DNA of 64,000 bases from contig NZ_CABVII010000001.1 of NCBI RefSeq assembly GCF_902497995.1, positions 310,001 through 374,000 of the forward strand. Reading direction: 5' to 3'. The translations under genes were made by a program, and so were the position numbers. Origin of the DNA: Pseudomonas fluorescens. Lineage in GTDB: Bacteria; Pseudomonadota; Gammaproteobacteria; Pseudomonadales; Pseudomonadaceae. Every line of letters begins with the position of its first letter. Position 1 is the stretch's first letter. Below are positions 51,316 to 61,123 of the stretch, in pieces. Below the pieces are notes generated by a model. It made no database searches. It was not told the DNA's origin and was given only the letters and a program-made list of their open reading frames with translations.

Positions 51316-51591
51316 ATGTGGCTTAACGAATCGGAAAACGAACTTCGACGTGATCTGCAAAGCGTTGCCTCGGACTTGAGATGGTCGGCGGTCGAGCTTT
51401 TGCGCATAGCGGACCAGTTGCGCCAGGCGGGCAATGATGTGGATGCACAGGCAGCCCTTCGCTTGTGCGACCTGTTCCAGGGCGATGAACAGCGATTGGT
51501 GGGCTATGCCGAAGAGGTGAAGGCCAAGGCTATCAGTCGAAAACAGCACACTGCGCCTGAAAGTGACAAGCCCCGGCGAACCGGGGCTTAA
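51316..51591 (+). CDS. Small hypothetical protein
   Basis: The 91-residue protein (MWLNESENELRRDLQSVASDLRWSAVELLRIADQLRQAG) is helical and charged, probably cytosolic. Upstream AGGAGGTCATT is an excellent ribosome site, which fixes the start at 51316. It is divergent from rtcB by 91 bases and ends within a terminator hairpin (51568-51589). No family is recognised. Confidence 0.65.
   Translation: MWLNESENELRRDLQSVASDLRWSAVELLRIADQLRQAGNDVDAQAALRLCDLFQGDEQRLVGYAEEVKAKAISRKQHTAPESDKPRRTGA
51568..51589 (+). terminator. Hairpin at the end of the small gene
   Basis: AAGCCCCGG and CCGGGGCTT pair around CGAA. It overlaps the last codons of the gene at 51316-51591 and precedes a convergent gene; a T tract is lacking. 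Confidence 0.55.
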
Positions 51592-51596
51592 GCGCA

Positions 51597-51800
51597 CTAT
51601 TTATCCGTCTCCTGGCTATTGGCGGGCTTTTTTGCCCGGGGCTTGTAACCGGGCAGAGCTGCCGCGAACGCCAGTGCCTCTTCCCTGCTGGCAAAAGCGC
51701 CGAGCCGGTCACCCTCGGTGCAGACTCGCCACGGGCCGTTGTTTACGCTGAGTACGTCATAACCGTTCATGTGCATCTTGTTGAGCATGGTGACACTCAT
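51597..51800 (-). CDS. Small hypothetical protein
   Basis: The 67-residue basic protein (MNGYDVLSVNNGPWRVCTEGDRLGAFASREEALAFAAALPGYKPRAKKP) has the sequence pattern of a short DUF2188-like domain, in which a strand pair is followed by a helix with EEAL. AAAAGGAGGTAACC lies just before the ATG, a strong ribosome site. It is convergent with the previous small gene. No function is known. Confidence 0.6.
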   Translation of the reverse strand: MSVTMLNKMHMNGYDVLSVNNGPWRVCTEGDRLGAFASREEALAFAAALPGYKPRAKKPANSQETDK

Positions 51801-52029
51801 GGTTACCTCCTTTTCGGCAGTGATCAGCCACCCTTGACTTGATTACCTTACACCTGCCCCTTACTTAAATGCAGACCAGACGTCGCGCCAGTGGTTGCAG
51901 ATGGATTGCACTTTCCCGGCGTCACGCCACTCCAACCTCTCGAGCATCGATCTGGCCGGTTCTGGCCGGTTCTGGCCGAAATATTGCATTGGTATGTCTG
52001 ATTTATGACAGTGGGTGGTCAATTGACAC

Positions 52030-52392
52030 ATGAAATTACGCGCAACCGTCATTTGCGAGCAGGACCGGCATATTCTCCTGGTGCGCAAGTCAAGGGGTCG
52101 CTGGACGCTGCCGGGCGGCAAAGTCGAGCGCGGTGAAACCATCGCCGACGCGGCCATGCGCGAACTTCGGGAAGAAACCGGGCTAGGGGTCGACGGATTG
52201 CTGTACTTGATGGAACTGGAAATGGGCAATACGCGGCACCACGTCTACGAGGCCTCGGTACTGAACCCGGATGAAGCGCGGCCGCAAAACGAAATCTTCG
52301 ATTGCATCTGGTATCCGCTGGAGGCGATACATAACCTGAACACAAGCGACGCCACGCTCAGAATCGTCCAAGCGTTTCAGCGTCGCTTTTAG
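52030..52392 (+). CDS. Nudix hydrolase (MutT-like)
   Basis: The 120-residue protein consists of a Nudix domain: [24 protein letters not shown] is a full Nudix box (residues 31-54). It hydrolyses a nucleoside diphosphate linked to another moiety; substrate unknown. The start is [21 protein letters not shown] after TTGACAC. It is convergent with benD, 14 bases apart, and short compared with the zinc-ribbon Nudix protein at 27380. Confidence 0.85.
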   Translation: MKLRATVICEQDRHILLVRKSRGRWTLPGGKVERGETIADAAMRELREETGLGVDGLLYLMELEMGNTRHHVYEASVLNPDEARPQNEIFDCIWYPLEAIHNLNTSDATLRIVQAFQRRF

Positions 52393-52405
52393 CTGCCCGG
52401 GCCTG

Positions 52406-53179
52406 TCAGCCCTGGTCGCCACCGCCGACCGGCAGGGTCATGCCGGTGATATAGGCCGCGTCGTCGCTGGCCAGAAACAAGATAGCGCCGGCCTGCTCAT
52501 CCAGCGTGCCGTAGCGTTTCATCAAACTGCTGTCGAGGGTCTGGTCGACGATCTGCTGATACCACACTTTCTCCTGAGCACTTTGTTCCGCGGCGTTGCG
52601 CGGGATGGCCCGCGGCGGTGCATCGGTGCCACCCGGAGCGGTGGCATTGACCCGAATACCGCGACCGGCGGTTTCGAACGCCAGGCAAGCGGTCAGCGCA
52701 TTCACCCCGCCCTTCGCCGCACCGTATGGCACGCGATTGATACTGCGGGTGGCAATGGACGACACGTTGACGATCGCGCCACTGCCCTGGTCAAGCATGA
52801 ACGGCAGTGCGGCATGGCAGCACCACAGGGTCGGGAACAGCGAGCGCCGCACTTCGGCTTCGATCTGCTGTGCTTCGTAGTGTTCGAAAGGCTTGGCCCA
52901 GATCGTACCGCCGACGTTGTTGACCAACACATCCAGGCGCCCGAAACGCTCGACGGCGGCTTGCATCACCCGGCTGCATTCTTCGTATTGCTCAAGATCG
53001 GCCGTCAGGGCCAGCACCTGGCTGTGCTGCCCCAACTCCTTCTGCACCTCGAACACCAACTCGGAGCGGTCGACCAGAATCAACAGCGCCCCTTCCGCCG
53101 CCATGCGTTCTGCAACCCGGCGACCGATACCTTGGGCGGCCCCGGTAATCAGCGCGACTTTTTCGTGAAATCTGTTCAT
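52406..53179 (-). CDS. benD: Benzoate diol dehydrogenase
   Basis: The 257-residue short-chain dehydrogenase converts 1,2-dihydroxycyclohexa-3,5-diene-1-carboxylate to catechol, CO2 and NADH. It shows TGAAQGIGRR at residues 11-20, NNVGG, the catalytic Ser in NVSSIA and Tyr-x3-Lys in VPYGAAKGG. Its place next to benABC gives the specific function. The start MNRFHEK is fixed by a GAGGTACAC site; the very long frame upstream only runs through repeats. It is separated from benC by the 1.1-kb REP array, which is unusual within this operon. Confidence 0.92.
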   Translation of the reverse strand: MNRFHEKVALITGAAQGIGRRVAERMAAEGALLILVDRSELVFEVQKELGQHSQVLALTADLEQYEECSRVMQAAVERFGRLDVLVNNVGGTIWAKPFEHYEAQQIEAEVRRSLFPTLWCCHAALPFMLDQGSGAIVNVSSIATRSINRVPYGAAKGGVNALTACLAFETAGRGIRVNATAPGGTDAPPRAIPRNAAEQSAQEKVWYQQIVDQTLDSSLMKRYGTLDEQAGAILFLASDDAAYITGMTLPVGGGDQG

Positions 53180-53205
53180 GTGTACCTCGTGACGAAGGAT
53201 GCATC

Positions 53206-54285
53206 CTGTGGGAGCGAGCTTGCTCGCGAAAGCGGTCTGGCAGGCGACATCGATGTTGAATGTACTGGCCTCTTCGCGGGCAAGCCCGCTCCCACATGGG
53301 TTCTTTGCCGGGCTCGGTATTCGTGTGCGACCCCGATCAACTGTGGGAGCGGGCTTGCTCGCGAAAGCGGCCTGGCAGGCGACATCGATGTTGAATGTAC
53401 TGGCCTCTTCGCGGGCAAGCCCGCTCCCACATGGGTTCTTTGCCGGGCTCGGTATTCGTGTGCGACCCCGATCAACTGTGGGAGCAGGCTTGCTCGCGAA
53501 AGCGGCCTGGCGGGCGACATCAATGTTGAATGTACTGGCCTCTTCGCGGGCAAGCCCGCTCCCACATGGGTTCTTTGCCGGGCTCGGTATTCGTGTGCGA
53601 CCCCGATCAACTGTGGGAGCGGGCTTGCTCGCGAAAGCGGCCTGGCAGGCGACATCGATGTTGAATGTACTGGCCTCTTCGCGGGCAAGCCCGCTCCCAC
53701 ATGGGTTCTTTGCCGGGCTCGGTATTCGTGTGCGACCCCGATCAACTGTGGGAGCAGGCTTGCTCGCGAAAGCGGCCTGGCGGGCGACATCAATGTTGAA
53801 TGTACTGGCCTCTTCGCGGGCAAGCCCGCTCCCACATGGGTTCTTTGCCGGGCTCGGTATTCGTGTGCGACCCCGATCAACTGTGGGAGCGGGCTTGCTC
53901 GCGAAAGCGGCCTGGCAGGCGACATCGATGTTGAATGTACTGGCCTCTTCGCGGGCAAGCCCGCTCCCACATGGGTTCTTTGCCGGGCTCGGTATTCGTG
54001 TGCGACCCCGATCAACTGTGGGAGCAGGCTTGCTCGCGAAAGCGGCCTGGCGGGCGACATCAATGTTGAATGTACTGGCCTCTTCGCGGGCAAGCCCGCT
54101 CCCACATGGGTTCTTTGCCGGGCTCGGTATTCGTGTGCGACCCCGATCAACTGTGGGAGCGGGCTTGCTCGCGAAAGCGGCCTGGCAGGCGACATCGATG
54201 TTGAATGTACTGGCCTCTTCGCGGGCAAGCCCGCTCCCACATGGGTTCTTTGCCGGGCTCGGTATTCGTGTGCGACCCCGCTCCC
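53206..54285. repeat. Eight-copy 135-bp tandem array of REP pairs inside the ben operon
   Basis: Units start with CTGTGGGAGC at 53206 (within one or two bases), 53341, 53476, 53611, 53746, 53881, 54016 and 54151. Each holds an inverted REP pair (GTGGGAGCGGGCTTGCTCGC, then its inverse near +80) and a constant tail ending CGACCCCGATCAA. Two variants alternate strictly from unit 2 on: A (GGGCTTG, CAGGCGACATCGATG) and B (AGGCTTG, CGGGCGACATCAATG), giving a 270-bp higher-order repeat. The first copy is more divergent. All reading frames through the array are artefacts. Confidence 0.95.
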
Positions 54286-54296
54286 TTAAGCCCAAC

Positions 54297-55310
54297 TCAT
54301 GCCGCGCTGGCGGCAAATTTCTCGTAATAGAAGTTCGCCGGGGCGATGCCTTGGTCGCGGATGAATTGACTGACTGCCTCTACCATCGGCGGCGGGCCGC
54401 ACAGGTAGACATCGACGTCGCCATCGTTCAAATGCTTGGGCTCGATGTGCTGGGTCACGTAGCCCTTGAGCGGGTGCTGGCTGTCGGGGCTGGCCACGCA
54501 GGCGCTGAAACTGAAGTTCGGGATGCGGGCGGCGAAGGCTTCGAGTCGATCCATTTCCACCAGGTCGAAATCATTGGTCACGCCGTAAATCAGATGCAGC
54601 GGATGTTCACTGCCCTGCTCGGCGATTTTCTCCAGCATCGCGGCAAACGGTGCCAGGCCAGTGCCGCCAGCCAGCAGCAACAACGGACGGCGGATGTCGC
54701 GCAGATAGAAACTGCCCAACGGCCCGGCCAGGCTCATGCTGTCGCCCGCCTTCGCAATGCCGGTGAGGAAGCTGCTCATCAGGCCGCCAGGCACGTTGCG
54801 AATCAGGAAGCTGACCTCGCCATCACGCTGCAACGAGCTGAAAGAGTAAGCGCGGGTCTGTTCGCTGCCGGGAATCCCCAGGTTCACATACTGCCCCGGC
54901 AGGAACGCCAGTTTGCTCAGGGCTTCACCCTTGATCGACAACGCGATGGTGCTGTCGGACAACTGGCGCACGGCGCTGATGGTCGCGTCGTAGCTGGCCT
55001 GACGGGTGCGGCAGACCTCCGAGGAGGTCGGCACACGGACCACGCAATCGCTCAGGGCGCGCATCTGGCAGGTCAGGACAAAACCTTGTTCGGCCTCATC
55101 ACTGCTAAGGGCGTCTTCGATGTATTCCTCGCCCAGATCATAGCGACCGGCTTCGGCGAAACATTTGCAGGTGCCGCAGGCGCCGTCACGGCAGTCCAGC
55201 GGAATGTTGATGCCCTGGCGGTACGCGGCATCGGCCACGGTTTCACCGGCATTGGCGTCGATAAAGCGAGTGACACCGTCTTCGAAATTGAACGCGATGG
55301 AATGAGTCAT
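54297..55310 (-). CDS. benC: Benzoate 1,2-dioxygenase reductase
   Basis: The 337-residue protein transfers electrons from NADH to the BenAB oxygenase. It has a plant-type 2Fe-2S ferredoxin domain at the N-terminus (LDCRDGACGTCKCFAEAG, with the last Cys in VLTCQM near residue 82) and then an FAD domain (RAYSFSS) and NAD domain (LLLAGGTGLAPF, YLCGPPPMV). The start MTHSIAF is nine codons inside the frame; it lies 11 bases after benB. The array between it and benD is described separately. Confidence 0.95.
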   Translation of the reverse strand: MTHSIAFNFEDGVTRFIDANAGETVADAAYRQGINIPLDCRDGACGTCKCFAEAGRYDLGEEYIEDALSSDEAEQGFVLTCQMRALSDCVVRVPTSSEVCRTRQASYDATISAVRQLSDSTIALSIKGEALSKLAFLPGQYVNLGIPGSEQTRAYSFSSLQRDGEVSFLIRNVPGGLMSSFLTGIAKAGDSMSLAGPLGSFYLRDIRRPLLLLAGGTGLAPFAAMLEKIAEQGSEHPLHLIYGVTNDFDLVEMDRLEAFAARIPNFSFSACVASPDSQHPLKGYVTQHIEPKHLNDGDVDVYLCGPPPMVEAVSQFIRDQGIAPANFYYEKFAASAA

Positions 55311-55320
55311 GACGGCCGCC

Positions 55321-55809
55321 TCACAAATGGTAAACATCGATGACCTGGCGAACGTAGTCGTTCTTCAGGATCACTTTCTTGGCCTTGATCAACGGGTTTT
55401 CCCCGCGCACATCGAGGGTGTAGAAGCTGCTGCCGAAATAGCTGTCGACGGTCTTGTAGCGAAAGCTCAGGGTGTGCCAGTTGAAGCGCACCTTGCACAA
55501 CCCGTCGGCCTGTTCGAGCAGCTCGATGTTGCTGATGTTGTGGGAGGTGCGAGTGTCCGGCATGGTGGCGCTGGACCGCTCGGTCTTGATCCGGAACACG
55601 CGGTCTTCCAGGCCGGTGCGGTTGCCGTACCAGATCAGCGAGATTTCCCGCTGCGGGTCTTCGGTCAGCTCGTCGTTATCGTCCCAGGATGGCATCCAGT
55701 ACGTGGCGTCCGGGGCATACAACTCCAGCCACTCATCCCATTGCCGGTCATCGAGGTAGCGGGCTTCGCGATAAAGAAAGTCGCGCACGGCTTCATAGGT
55801 GATAGTCAT
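55321..55809 (-). CDS. benB: Benzoate 1,2-dioxygenase small subunit
   Basis: The 162-residue beta subunit of the ring-hydroxylating dioxygenase stabilises the alpha subunit. It shows [32 protein letters not shown] and [16 protein letters not shown], the usual ends of the family. It starts in a four-base overlap with benA, so the two are made in equal amounts. Length is normal. Confidence 0.95.
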   Translation of the reverse strand: MTITYEAVRDFLYREARYLDDRQWDEWLELYAPDATYWMPSWDDNDELTEDPQREISLIWYGNRTGLEDRVFRIKTERSSATMPDTRTSHNISNIELLEQADGLCKVRFNWHTLSFRYKTVDSYFGSSFYTLDVRGENPLIKAKKVILKNDYVRQVIDVYHL

Positions 55810-57170
55810 TGCACGGCCTCCACTGCAATCAGGTCGGACTGCTCTGCGGCCAAGGCCTTGAGCATGGTCTGCTGCCAATACTTGTGCTGCAGCACGAACA
55901 GGCCTTCGTCTTCGGTGCGTACGCCGCTGAGCAGCGGATGCAGATCGATTTCCCTGGCCGCCTCATCGGCGCCTTCGACCCAGTGCTCGGCACCACGGGA
56001 CATGTCGTTCCAGGCGGTCACGCTGCCCTCATAACTGGTCTGGCAGGAGCGAAACTCTTCCAGGTCGTCCGGGGTGGCCATGCCGCTGACGTTGAAGAAA
56101 TCCTCGTACTGGCGAATCCGGCTCGAACGGGCGTGGTCGCTTTCGCCTTTGGGGGCGATGCAGTAAATAGTGATTTCCGTGCGGTTGACCGAGATCGGCC
56201 GGGCGACGCGGATCTGCGAGCTGAACTGGTCCATCAGGTACACGTTCGGGTACAGGCACAGGTTGCGCGAGTTCTCGATCATCCAGTCGGCCCGAGCCTT
56301 GCCGAAGTCCTGGGCCAGCTCGTCACGACGCTCGTACAGCGGACGGTCCTCAGGGTTGGCCCAACGGGTCCAGAGCAGCATGTGGCCCTTGTCGAAGGAG
56401 TAGAACCCCCCGCCCTGCTTGGCCCAGCTGCCGGCGCTCATGGTCGGATTGTCATCGCCGGCCTCGCGCTGCTTGCGCTGGTTCTGGGTCGCGGCATAGT
56501 TCCAGTGCACGGAGCTGACGTGATAGCCGTCAGCACCGTTTTCGGCAGCGAGTTTCCAGTTGCCTTCGTAGATGTAGCTGGAGGAACCGCGCAGCACTTC
56601 CGAGCCATCGGCGGACTGGTCGACGATCATGTCGATGATCTTCGCCGACTCGCCCAGGTGCTCGACCAGCGGCAGCACATCAGCGTTGAGGCTGCCGAAC
56701 AGGAAGCCGCGATAGGATTCGAAACGCGCCACTTTGGTCAGGTCGTGGGAGCCTTCGCAATTGAAGCTGGCCGGGTAGCCCGCTTCGGCCGGATCCTTGA
56801 CCTTGAGCAGCTTGCCGGAGTTGTTGAAGGTCCAGCCGTGGAACGGGCAGGTGTAGGAGCTCTTGTTGCCGGACTTGTGCCGGCACAGCGTCGCGCCGCG
56901 ATGGCTGCAGGCGTTGAGGAACGCATTGAGCACACCGTCCTTGTTGCGCGCGATGAAGATCGACTGGCGCCCCATGGTGGTGGTGTAGAAATCGTTTTTG
57001 TTGGGGATCTGGCTTTCGTGGGCGAGGTACAGCCAGTTGCCTTCGAAGATATGTTTCATCTCCAGGTCGAACAGCCGTGGATCGGTGAACATCTCGCGTT
57101 TGCAGCGATAGATGCCCTGCTCTGGATCGTCTTCAAGCAGGGAATGCAGGTATTCAGGTCGCAGGGTCAT
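55806..57170 (-). CDS. benA: Benzoate 1,2-dioxygenase large subunit
   Basis: The 454-residue alpha subunit carries a Rieske centre (CSHRG at residues 88-92 and CPFHGW at 108-113) and a mononuclear iron site around [16 protein letters not shown]. With BenB and BenC it oxidises benzoate to the cis-diol. It is the first gene of benABC on the minus strand, 280 bases downstream of benR. The start MTLRPEYL was chosen because GGAGGCGGTGGCC lies just before it; an ATG five codons upstream is less likely. Confidence 0.95.
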   Translation of the reverse strand: MTLRPEYLHSLLEDDPEQGIYRCKREMFTDPRLFDLEMKHIFEGNWLYLAHESQIPNKNDFYTTTMGRQSIFIARNKDGVLNAFLNACSHRGATLCRHKSGNKSSYTCPFHGWTFNNSGKLLKVKDPAEAGYPASFNCEGSHDLTKVARFESYRGFLFGSLNADVLPLVEHLGESAKIIDMIVDQSADGSEVLRGSSSYIYEGNWKLAAENGADGYHVSSVHWNYAATQNQRKQREAGDDNPTMSAGSWAKQGGGFYSFDKGHMLLWTRWANPEDRPLYERRDELAQDFGKARADWMIENSRNLCLYPNVYLMDQFSSQIRVARPISVNRTEITIYCIAPKGESDHARSSRIRQYEDFFNVSGMATPDDLEEFRSCQTSYEGSVTAWNDMSRGAEHWVEGADEAAREIDLHPLLSGVRTEDEGLFVLQHKYWQQTMLKALAAEQSDLIAVEAVQ

Positions 57171-57284
57171 GGCCACCGCCTCCATTGTTATTGTCAGGCA
57201 GGGCCATGCTAGGACGGAGGGAGGGTGCGGACTATCCGCCGGGTGCAGACCTGTATCCGTTTTGTGCAAAGGTCAATGGGGACA

Positions 57285-57425
57285 GGGTAGGAGCCGGCTT
57301 GCTGGCGAATCGGCACGACGCGGTTTATCAGAGACACCGCCTTCGCTGCGGTGCGGCGATCCGACAAGCCAGCTCCTGCAGGTTCATGTGGCGGTTATCT
57401 GTAGGCGCCAGCTTGCTCCTACAGG
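57285..57425. repeat. REP-like repeats before the ben operon
   Basis: TAGGAGCCGGCTTGCTGGCGAA and an inverted partner GACAAGCCAGCTCCTGCAGG, followed by a single GTAGGCGCCAGCTTGCTCCTACAG palindrome in part. The 280-base space between benR and benA also should contain the BenR binding site, which I cannot locate with confidence. Confidence 0.65.
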
Positions 57426-57450
57426 TGATCTGTGTCGCGATGATAAAAGG

Positions 57451-58410
57451 TCAATGCCTGCGTTTGAGGGTATCGGACGGCAACTCGCCGAACTGCTTGC
57501 GGTAGTTGTCGGAGAACCGCCCCAGGTGCAGGAAGCCGTAATCCATCGCCACTTCCGTGACATTGCGCACGTTACAGGTCGGGTCGCTCAGGCAGGCATT
57601 GATGCGCTCGAGGCGTTTATGCCGGATGTAGTTTTTCGGCGTGGTGCCGGCGTTGCGTTCGAACAGGCCATACAGCGAACGCAGGCTCATCCGCGCCTGG
57701 CGGGCCAGCTCTTCGCTGTCGATGTCCTGCTTGAGGTGACGATCGATGTAATCGGCGATCACCTCGAACGTGGCTGTCTGTGAGCCTAGACTGATACGGC
57801 TGACATTGGTCTTCATCAGGCTGAGCATCTTGCTGACGATGATCTGCGCGTAGTGCTCCTGCACCTTGGGAATCTGCTCGGTGGCCTCGGCTTCCTGGCA
57901 AATCATCGCCAGCAGACCGACAAACCCTTCCAGTTCGTCGAGCTGATATCGGTTCTCGAGGAACCGCACGCCTTGCCCCGGATAGTGCCAGCGCTGTTCG
58001 TCGCACACCGACGTCAGCAACGGGGTGGGGATTTTCAGGATGAATTTTTCGCAATCGTCCGAATAGGTCAGGTCCACCGGATCGTCGGGATTGATCAGCA
58101 ACAATTCGCCGGGAGCGAAGTAGTGTTCCTGGCCGTGGCCGCGCCACAGGCAGTTGCCCTGCAGCAGGACCTGCAGGTGATAGATGCTTTCCAGCGCTCC
58201 CGAAGTCACCCGCACGCTAGCGCCATAGCTGATGCGGCAGAGGTCGAGGCTGGCAAATTTGCGGTGATTGAGGCTGGCCAGCGGTCGCCCGGCCCGGGGC
58301 ATCAGGATGCAATGGTTGCCGACATGCTGGTTGACGTAACCCGACACCGCGTAAGGATCGGCGTGGTCGAATACGGTGCTGCGCTGACTCAACAATTGCG
58401 CTTGCATCAT
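57451..58410 (-). CDS. benR: AraC/XylS-family activator of the ben operon
   Basis: The 319-residue regulator has a C-terminal AraC helix-turn-helix pair: DSEELARQARMSLRSLYGLFERNAGTTPKNYIRHKRLERINACLSD and VTEVAMDYGFLHLGRFSDNYRKQFGELPSDTL. The N-terminal cupin-like domain should bind benzoate. Being 280 bases upstream of benA in the same direction, and resembling XylS, it is the natural activator of benABCD. The start at 58410 is one of two adjacent methionines. Confidence 0.9.
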   Translation of the reverse strand: MMQAQLLSQRSTVFDHADPYAVSGYVNQHVGNHCILMPRAGRPLASLNHRKFASLDLCRISYGASVRVTSGALESIYHLQVLLQGNCLWRGHGQEHYFAPGELLLINPDDPVDLTYSDDCEKFILKIPTPLLTSVCDEQRWHYPGQGVRFLENRYQLDELEGFVGLLAMICQEAEATEQIPKVQEHYAQIIVSKMLSLMKTNVSRISLGSQTATFEVIADYIDRHLKQDIDSEELARQARMSLRSLYGLFERNAGTTPKNYIRHKRLERINACLSDPTCNVRNVTEVAMDYGFLHLGRFSDNYRKQFGELPSDTLKRRH

Positions 58411-58488
58411 CGGGTCACTCTCGTTGTTGTTATCGGTTGCATCGTGGCTTGCGGGGCAGTGCTTGCAAGGGTGCGTCAGTGGAGCGAC

Positions 58489-58580
58489 CTGTGGGAGCGG
58501 GCTTGCTCGCGAAAGCGTCAGTTCAGTCGACATTAATGTTGAATATGCTGACCTCTTCGCGAGCAAGCCCGCTCCCACAG
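58489..58580. repeat. Inverted REP pair between catA and benR
   Basis: GTGGGAGCGGGCTTGCTCGCGAA and its inverse flank about 45 bases. It lies in the spacer that ends the catBCA transcript. Confidence 0.8.
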
Positions 58581-58615
58581 GTTATTTCATGGCCCGGGTC
58601 CATTGCTTGAGGATA

Positions 58616-59545
58616 TCAGTCCTCGAGCGCGCGAACCCGCTCGTTACGCTGCTGTTCATCGGGTTGTGCGCAGGTCTGCAAGGTGAAATCGAAGTCGATT
58701 TCGGCAAAACGACCGCTCACGCCATGGGCCGCTGCCCGCTCTTGATCGTCGCTGAAGGTGATTTTGGCGATCAGCTCATCACGGGTGGCATAGGCAAAAT
58801 CGTCGTGCAGGTATTTATCGCCATCGAGGTTGATCTGAGTGGTCAGGTGGCGATGATCCGGCGCGGAAATGAAGAAGTGTACATGCGCCGGCCGCTGGCC
58901 ATGACGACCCAACTGATCGAGCAGCAGCTGGGTCGGACCGTCCGGCGAGCAGCCGTAGCCCGATGGCACGATGCTGCGCAAACGATAGCGACCCTCGGCA
59001 TCGGTGACGATGCGCCGACGCAGGTTGAACTCCGACTGCGTGGTATCGAAGTAGGAATAGGTGCCGCCGGTGTTGGCGTGCCAGACATCCACCACGGCAC
59101 CGGGCAGCGGTTCGCCGGCGGTGTTGCGCACCTGGCCCTGCATGAACAGCACCACACCCGGATCGAGGCCGTCGTCCAGACGTGCTTCGCCTTCCGACAG
59201 CGGCGCCCCTGCCACGTACAGCGGCCCTTCGATGGTCCGCGGAGTGCCGCCAGCCTTGCCGGCCTGTTCGTCTTCAGCGTCCATCAACAGGTCGAGATAG
59301 TGTTCCAGACCGATCCCGGCCACCAGCAATCCTGCCTCCTGGCGCGCACCCAGCACGTTGAGGTAGTTGACGGCTTTCCAGAACTCTTCCGGGGTCACGG
59401 CCAGGTCTTCGATGATATTCACCGAATCACGCAGGATGCGGTAGACCAGGGCTTTGACCCGTGGGTTGCCGGCTTCGTTGAACAGACCGCTGGCCTCTTC
59501 GAGAAACTTCTGGACACTGGCAGTGTGGGAAATCTTGACGTTCAT
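58616..59545 (-). CDS. catA: Catechol 1,2-dioxygenase
   Basis: The 309-residue non-haem iron enzyme cleaves catechol to cis,cis-muconate. Iron ligands are visible: Tyr in GGTYSYFD, Tyr in PSGYG, and the two His in RPAHVHFF. An N-terminal helical linker of about 100 residues is typical of the dimer family. It ends the catBCA operon, 51 bases after catC. Confidence 0.95.
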   Translation of the reverse strand: MNVKISHTASVQKFLEEASGLFNEAGNPRVKALVYRILRDSVNIIEDLAVTPEEFWKAVNYLNVLGARQEAGLLVAGIGLEHYLDLLMDAEDEQAGKAGGTPRTIEGPLYVAGAPLSEGEARLDDGLDPGVVLFMQGQVRNTAGEPLPGAVVDVWHANTGGTYSYFDTTQSEFNLRRRIVTDAEGRYRLRSIVPSGYGCSPDGPTQLLLDQLGRHGQRPAHVHFFISAPDHRHLTTQINLDGDKYLHDDFAYATRDELIAKITFSDDQERAAAHGVSGRFAEIDFDFTLQTCAQPDEQQRNERVRALED

Positions 59546-59596
59546 GGTGGTTCCTCATCTTGTAATTATAAGCGTAGCGAACTGAACAGGCTGGGT

Positions 59597-59887
59597 TCAG
59601 CGGTCATCCTCGCGAATCGACGACGGATGCCGGCACATCGCGGTGACCTCGATCGCCATGTACGGATACAGCGGCAGTTGCATCAACAGGTCGTGCAGTT
59701 CCTGGACGCTGTCGACATCGAACACGCTGTAATTGGCATACAGCCCGGCGATGCGCCACAGGTGCCGCCACTTGCCCTGCTCTTGCAGGCGCTGGGCCAG
59801 GGCTTTTTCGTCAGCCTTGAGCCTGGCGGCGGTTTCGGGATTCATGTCGACCGGCAGGTTCACGGTCATTTTTACGTGGAACAGCAT
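59597..59887 (-). CDS. catC: Muconolactone isomerase
   Basis: The 96-residue enzyme shifts the double bond of muconolactone to give 3-oxoadipate enol-lactone. MLFHVKMTVNLPVDM and WRHLWRIAGLYANYSVFDV are typical, as is the short length (decamer of small subunits). The start follows AGGAGAGCATC and lies 10 bases after catB. Confidence 0.95.
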   Translation of the reverse strand: MLFHVKMTVNLPVDMNPETAARLKADEKALAQRLQEQGKWRHLWRIAGLYANYSVFDVDSVQELHDLLMQLPLYPYMAIEVTAMCRHPSSIREDDR

Positions 59888-59897
59888 GATGCTCTCC

Positions 59898-61037
59898 TCA
59901 GGCTTGGTGAATGGTCTTGTCGCGGCGGAAAAACGCCAGGCGTTCTTCATCCAGGCTCAGGCCCAGGCCCGGCGTTTTCGGTACATGCAGTTCGAAATCG
60001 CGATAGACCAGAGGCTCACTGAGAATGTCTTCGGTCAGCAGCAGCGGACCGAACAGCTCGGTGTCCCAGGCCAGTTTGTTCAGGGTGACAAAGGCATGGG
60101 CCGAGGCCATGGTGCCGACGCCACCTTCGAGCATGGTGCCGCCGTACAGGGCGATACCGGCCGCTTCGGCGATGGAGGCGGTGCGCAATACGGCGCGCGG
60201 ACCGCCGTTCTTGGCGATCTTGAGGGCAAACACCGAGGCCGCGCCTTCGCGCGCCAGGTTGAATGCGTCTTCTACGCACTCGATGGATTCGTCGGCCATG
60301 ATCGGCGCCGGGCTCATGGCATTCAGGCGTGCCATGCCTGCGCGGTTGTTGCGCGAGATCGGCTGTTCGATCAGGTCGATGCCATTGGTTCCCAGGATCC
60401 GGCAGGCGCGCAACGCCACCGCTTCATCCCAGGCCTGATTGACATCGACCCGCACGCTGGCGCGATCACCCAGGGCTTTCTTGATCGCAATCACGTGGGC
60501 CAGGTCGCGATTGACTTCACCGGCGCCGATTTTCAGCTTGAAGATCCGGTGGCGGCGCAGGTCGAGCATTTGTTCCGCTTCGGCGATGTCCTTGGCGGTG
60601 TCGCCACTGGCCAGGGTCCATGCCACTGGCAGGGCATCACGCACGCGGCCGCCGAGCAACTCGCTGACCGGCAGGCCAAGGCGCTTGCCCTGGGCGTCGA
60701 GCAAAGCGGTTTCGATACCGGACTTGGCGAACGTGTTGCCGCGAATGCTGCGTTCCAGACGCAACATCGCGGCGTTCACATTGCTGGCGTCCTGCCCCAG
60801 CAATAGCGGCGCGAAGTGTTTATCGATATTGGTCTTGATGCTTTCAGGGCTTTCGTTGCCGTAAGCCAGGCCGCCGATGGTGGTGGATTCGCCGATACCT
60901 TCCATGCCGTCGGCGCAGCGCACACGAATGATCACCAGCGTCTGGTTCTGCATGGTGTGCATCGCCAGCTTGTGCGGGCGGATGGTCGGCAGATCGACGA
61001 TGATCGTCTCGATCGATTCAATGGCAGTTGCAAGCAT
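59898..61037 (-). CDS. catB: Muconate cycloisomerase
   Basis: The 379-residue enolase-superfamily enzyme closes cis,cis-muconate to muconolactone. It has the catalytic Lys in FKLKIGAGEVNRD, metal ligands Asp in VDVNQAWDE, Glu in LIEQPISR and Asp in MADESIE, and a Lys in FALKIAKNGG. It is the first gene of catBCA and divergent from catR. The start MLATAIESIE is chosen because upstream codons run into the control region. Confidence 0.95.
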   Translation of the reverse strand: MLATAIESIETIIVDLPTIRPHKLAMHTMQNQTLVIIRVRCADGMEGIGESTTIGGLAYGNESPESIKTNIDKHFAPLLLGQDASNVNAAMLRLERSIRGNTFAKSGIETALLDAQGKRLGLPVSELLGGRVRDALPVAWTLASGDTAKDIAEAEQMLDLRRHRIFKLKIGAGEVNRDLAHVIAIKKALGDRASVRVDVNQAWDEAVALRACRILGTNGIDLIEQPISRNNRAGMARLNAMSPAPIMADESIECVEDAFNLAREGAASVFALKIAKNGGPRAVLRTASIAEAAGIALYGGTMLEGGVGTMASAHAFVTLNKLAWDTELFGPLLLTEDILSEPLVYRDFELHVPKTPGLGLSLDEERLAFFRRDKTIHQA

Positions 61038-61123
61038 GTCGATACCCGTCAGGTTCTTGAAGTTCTGATCTGGATTCTCGTACGGCTTTTTCCGGGCGGC
61101 CAATATAGAATTGGTCTGGCTTG

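Noticed and set aside
53206..54285. CRISPR-like look of the regularly spaced repeats
   Set aside because: Repeats and intervening sequence are both conserved between units, so there are no unique spacers; the units are inverted REP pairs and no cas gene is present.
53176..55343. Very long reading frames (up to 714 codons) across the region upstream of benD on both strands
   Set aside because: They run through the 135-bp tandem array; the amino acid repeats are translations of REP units in several frames at once, and they overlap benC antisense.
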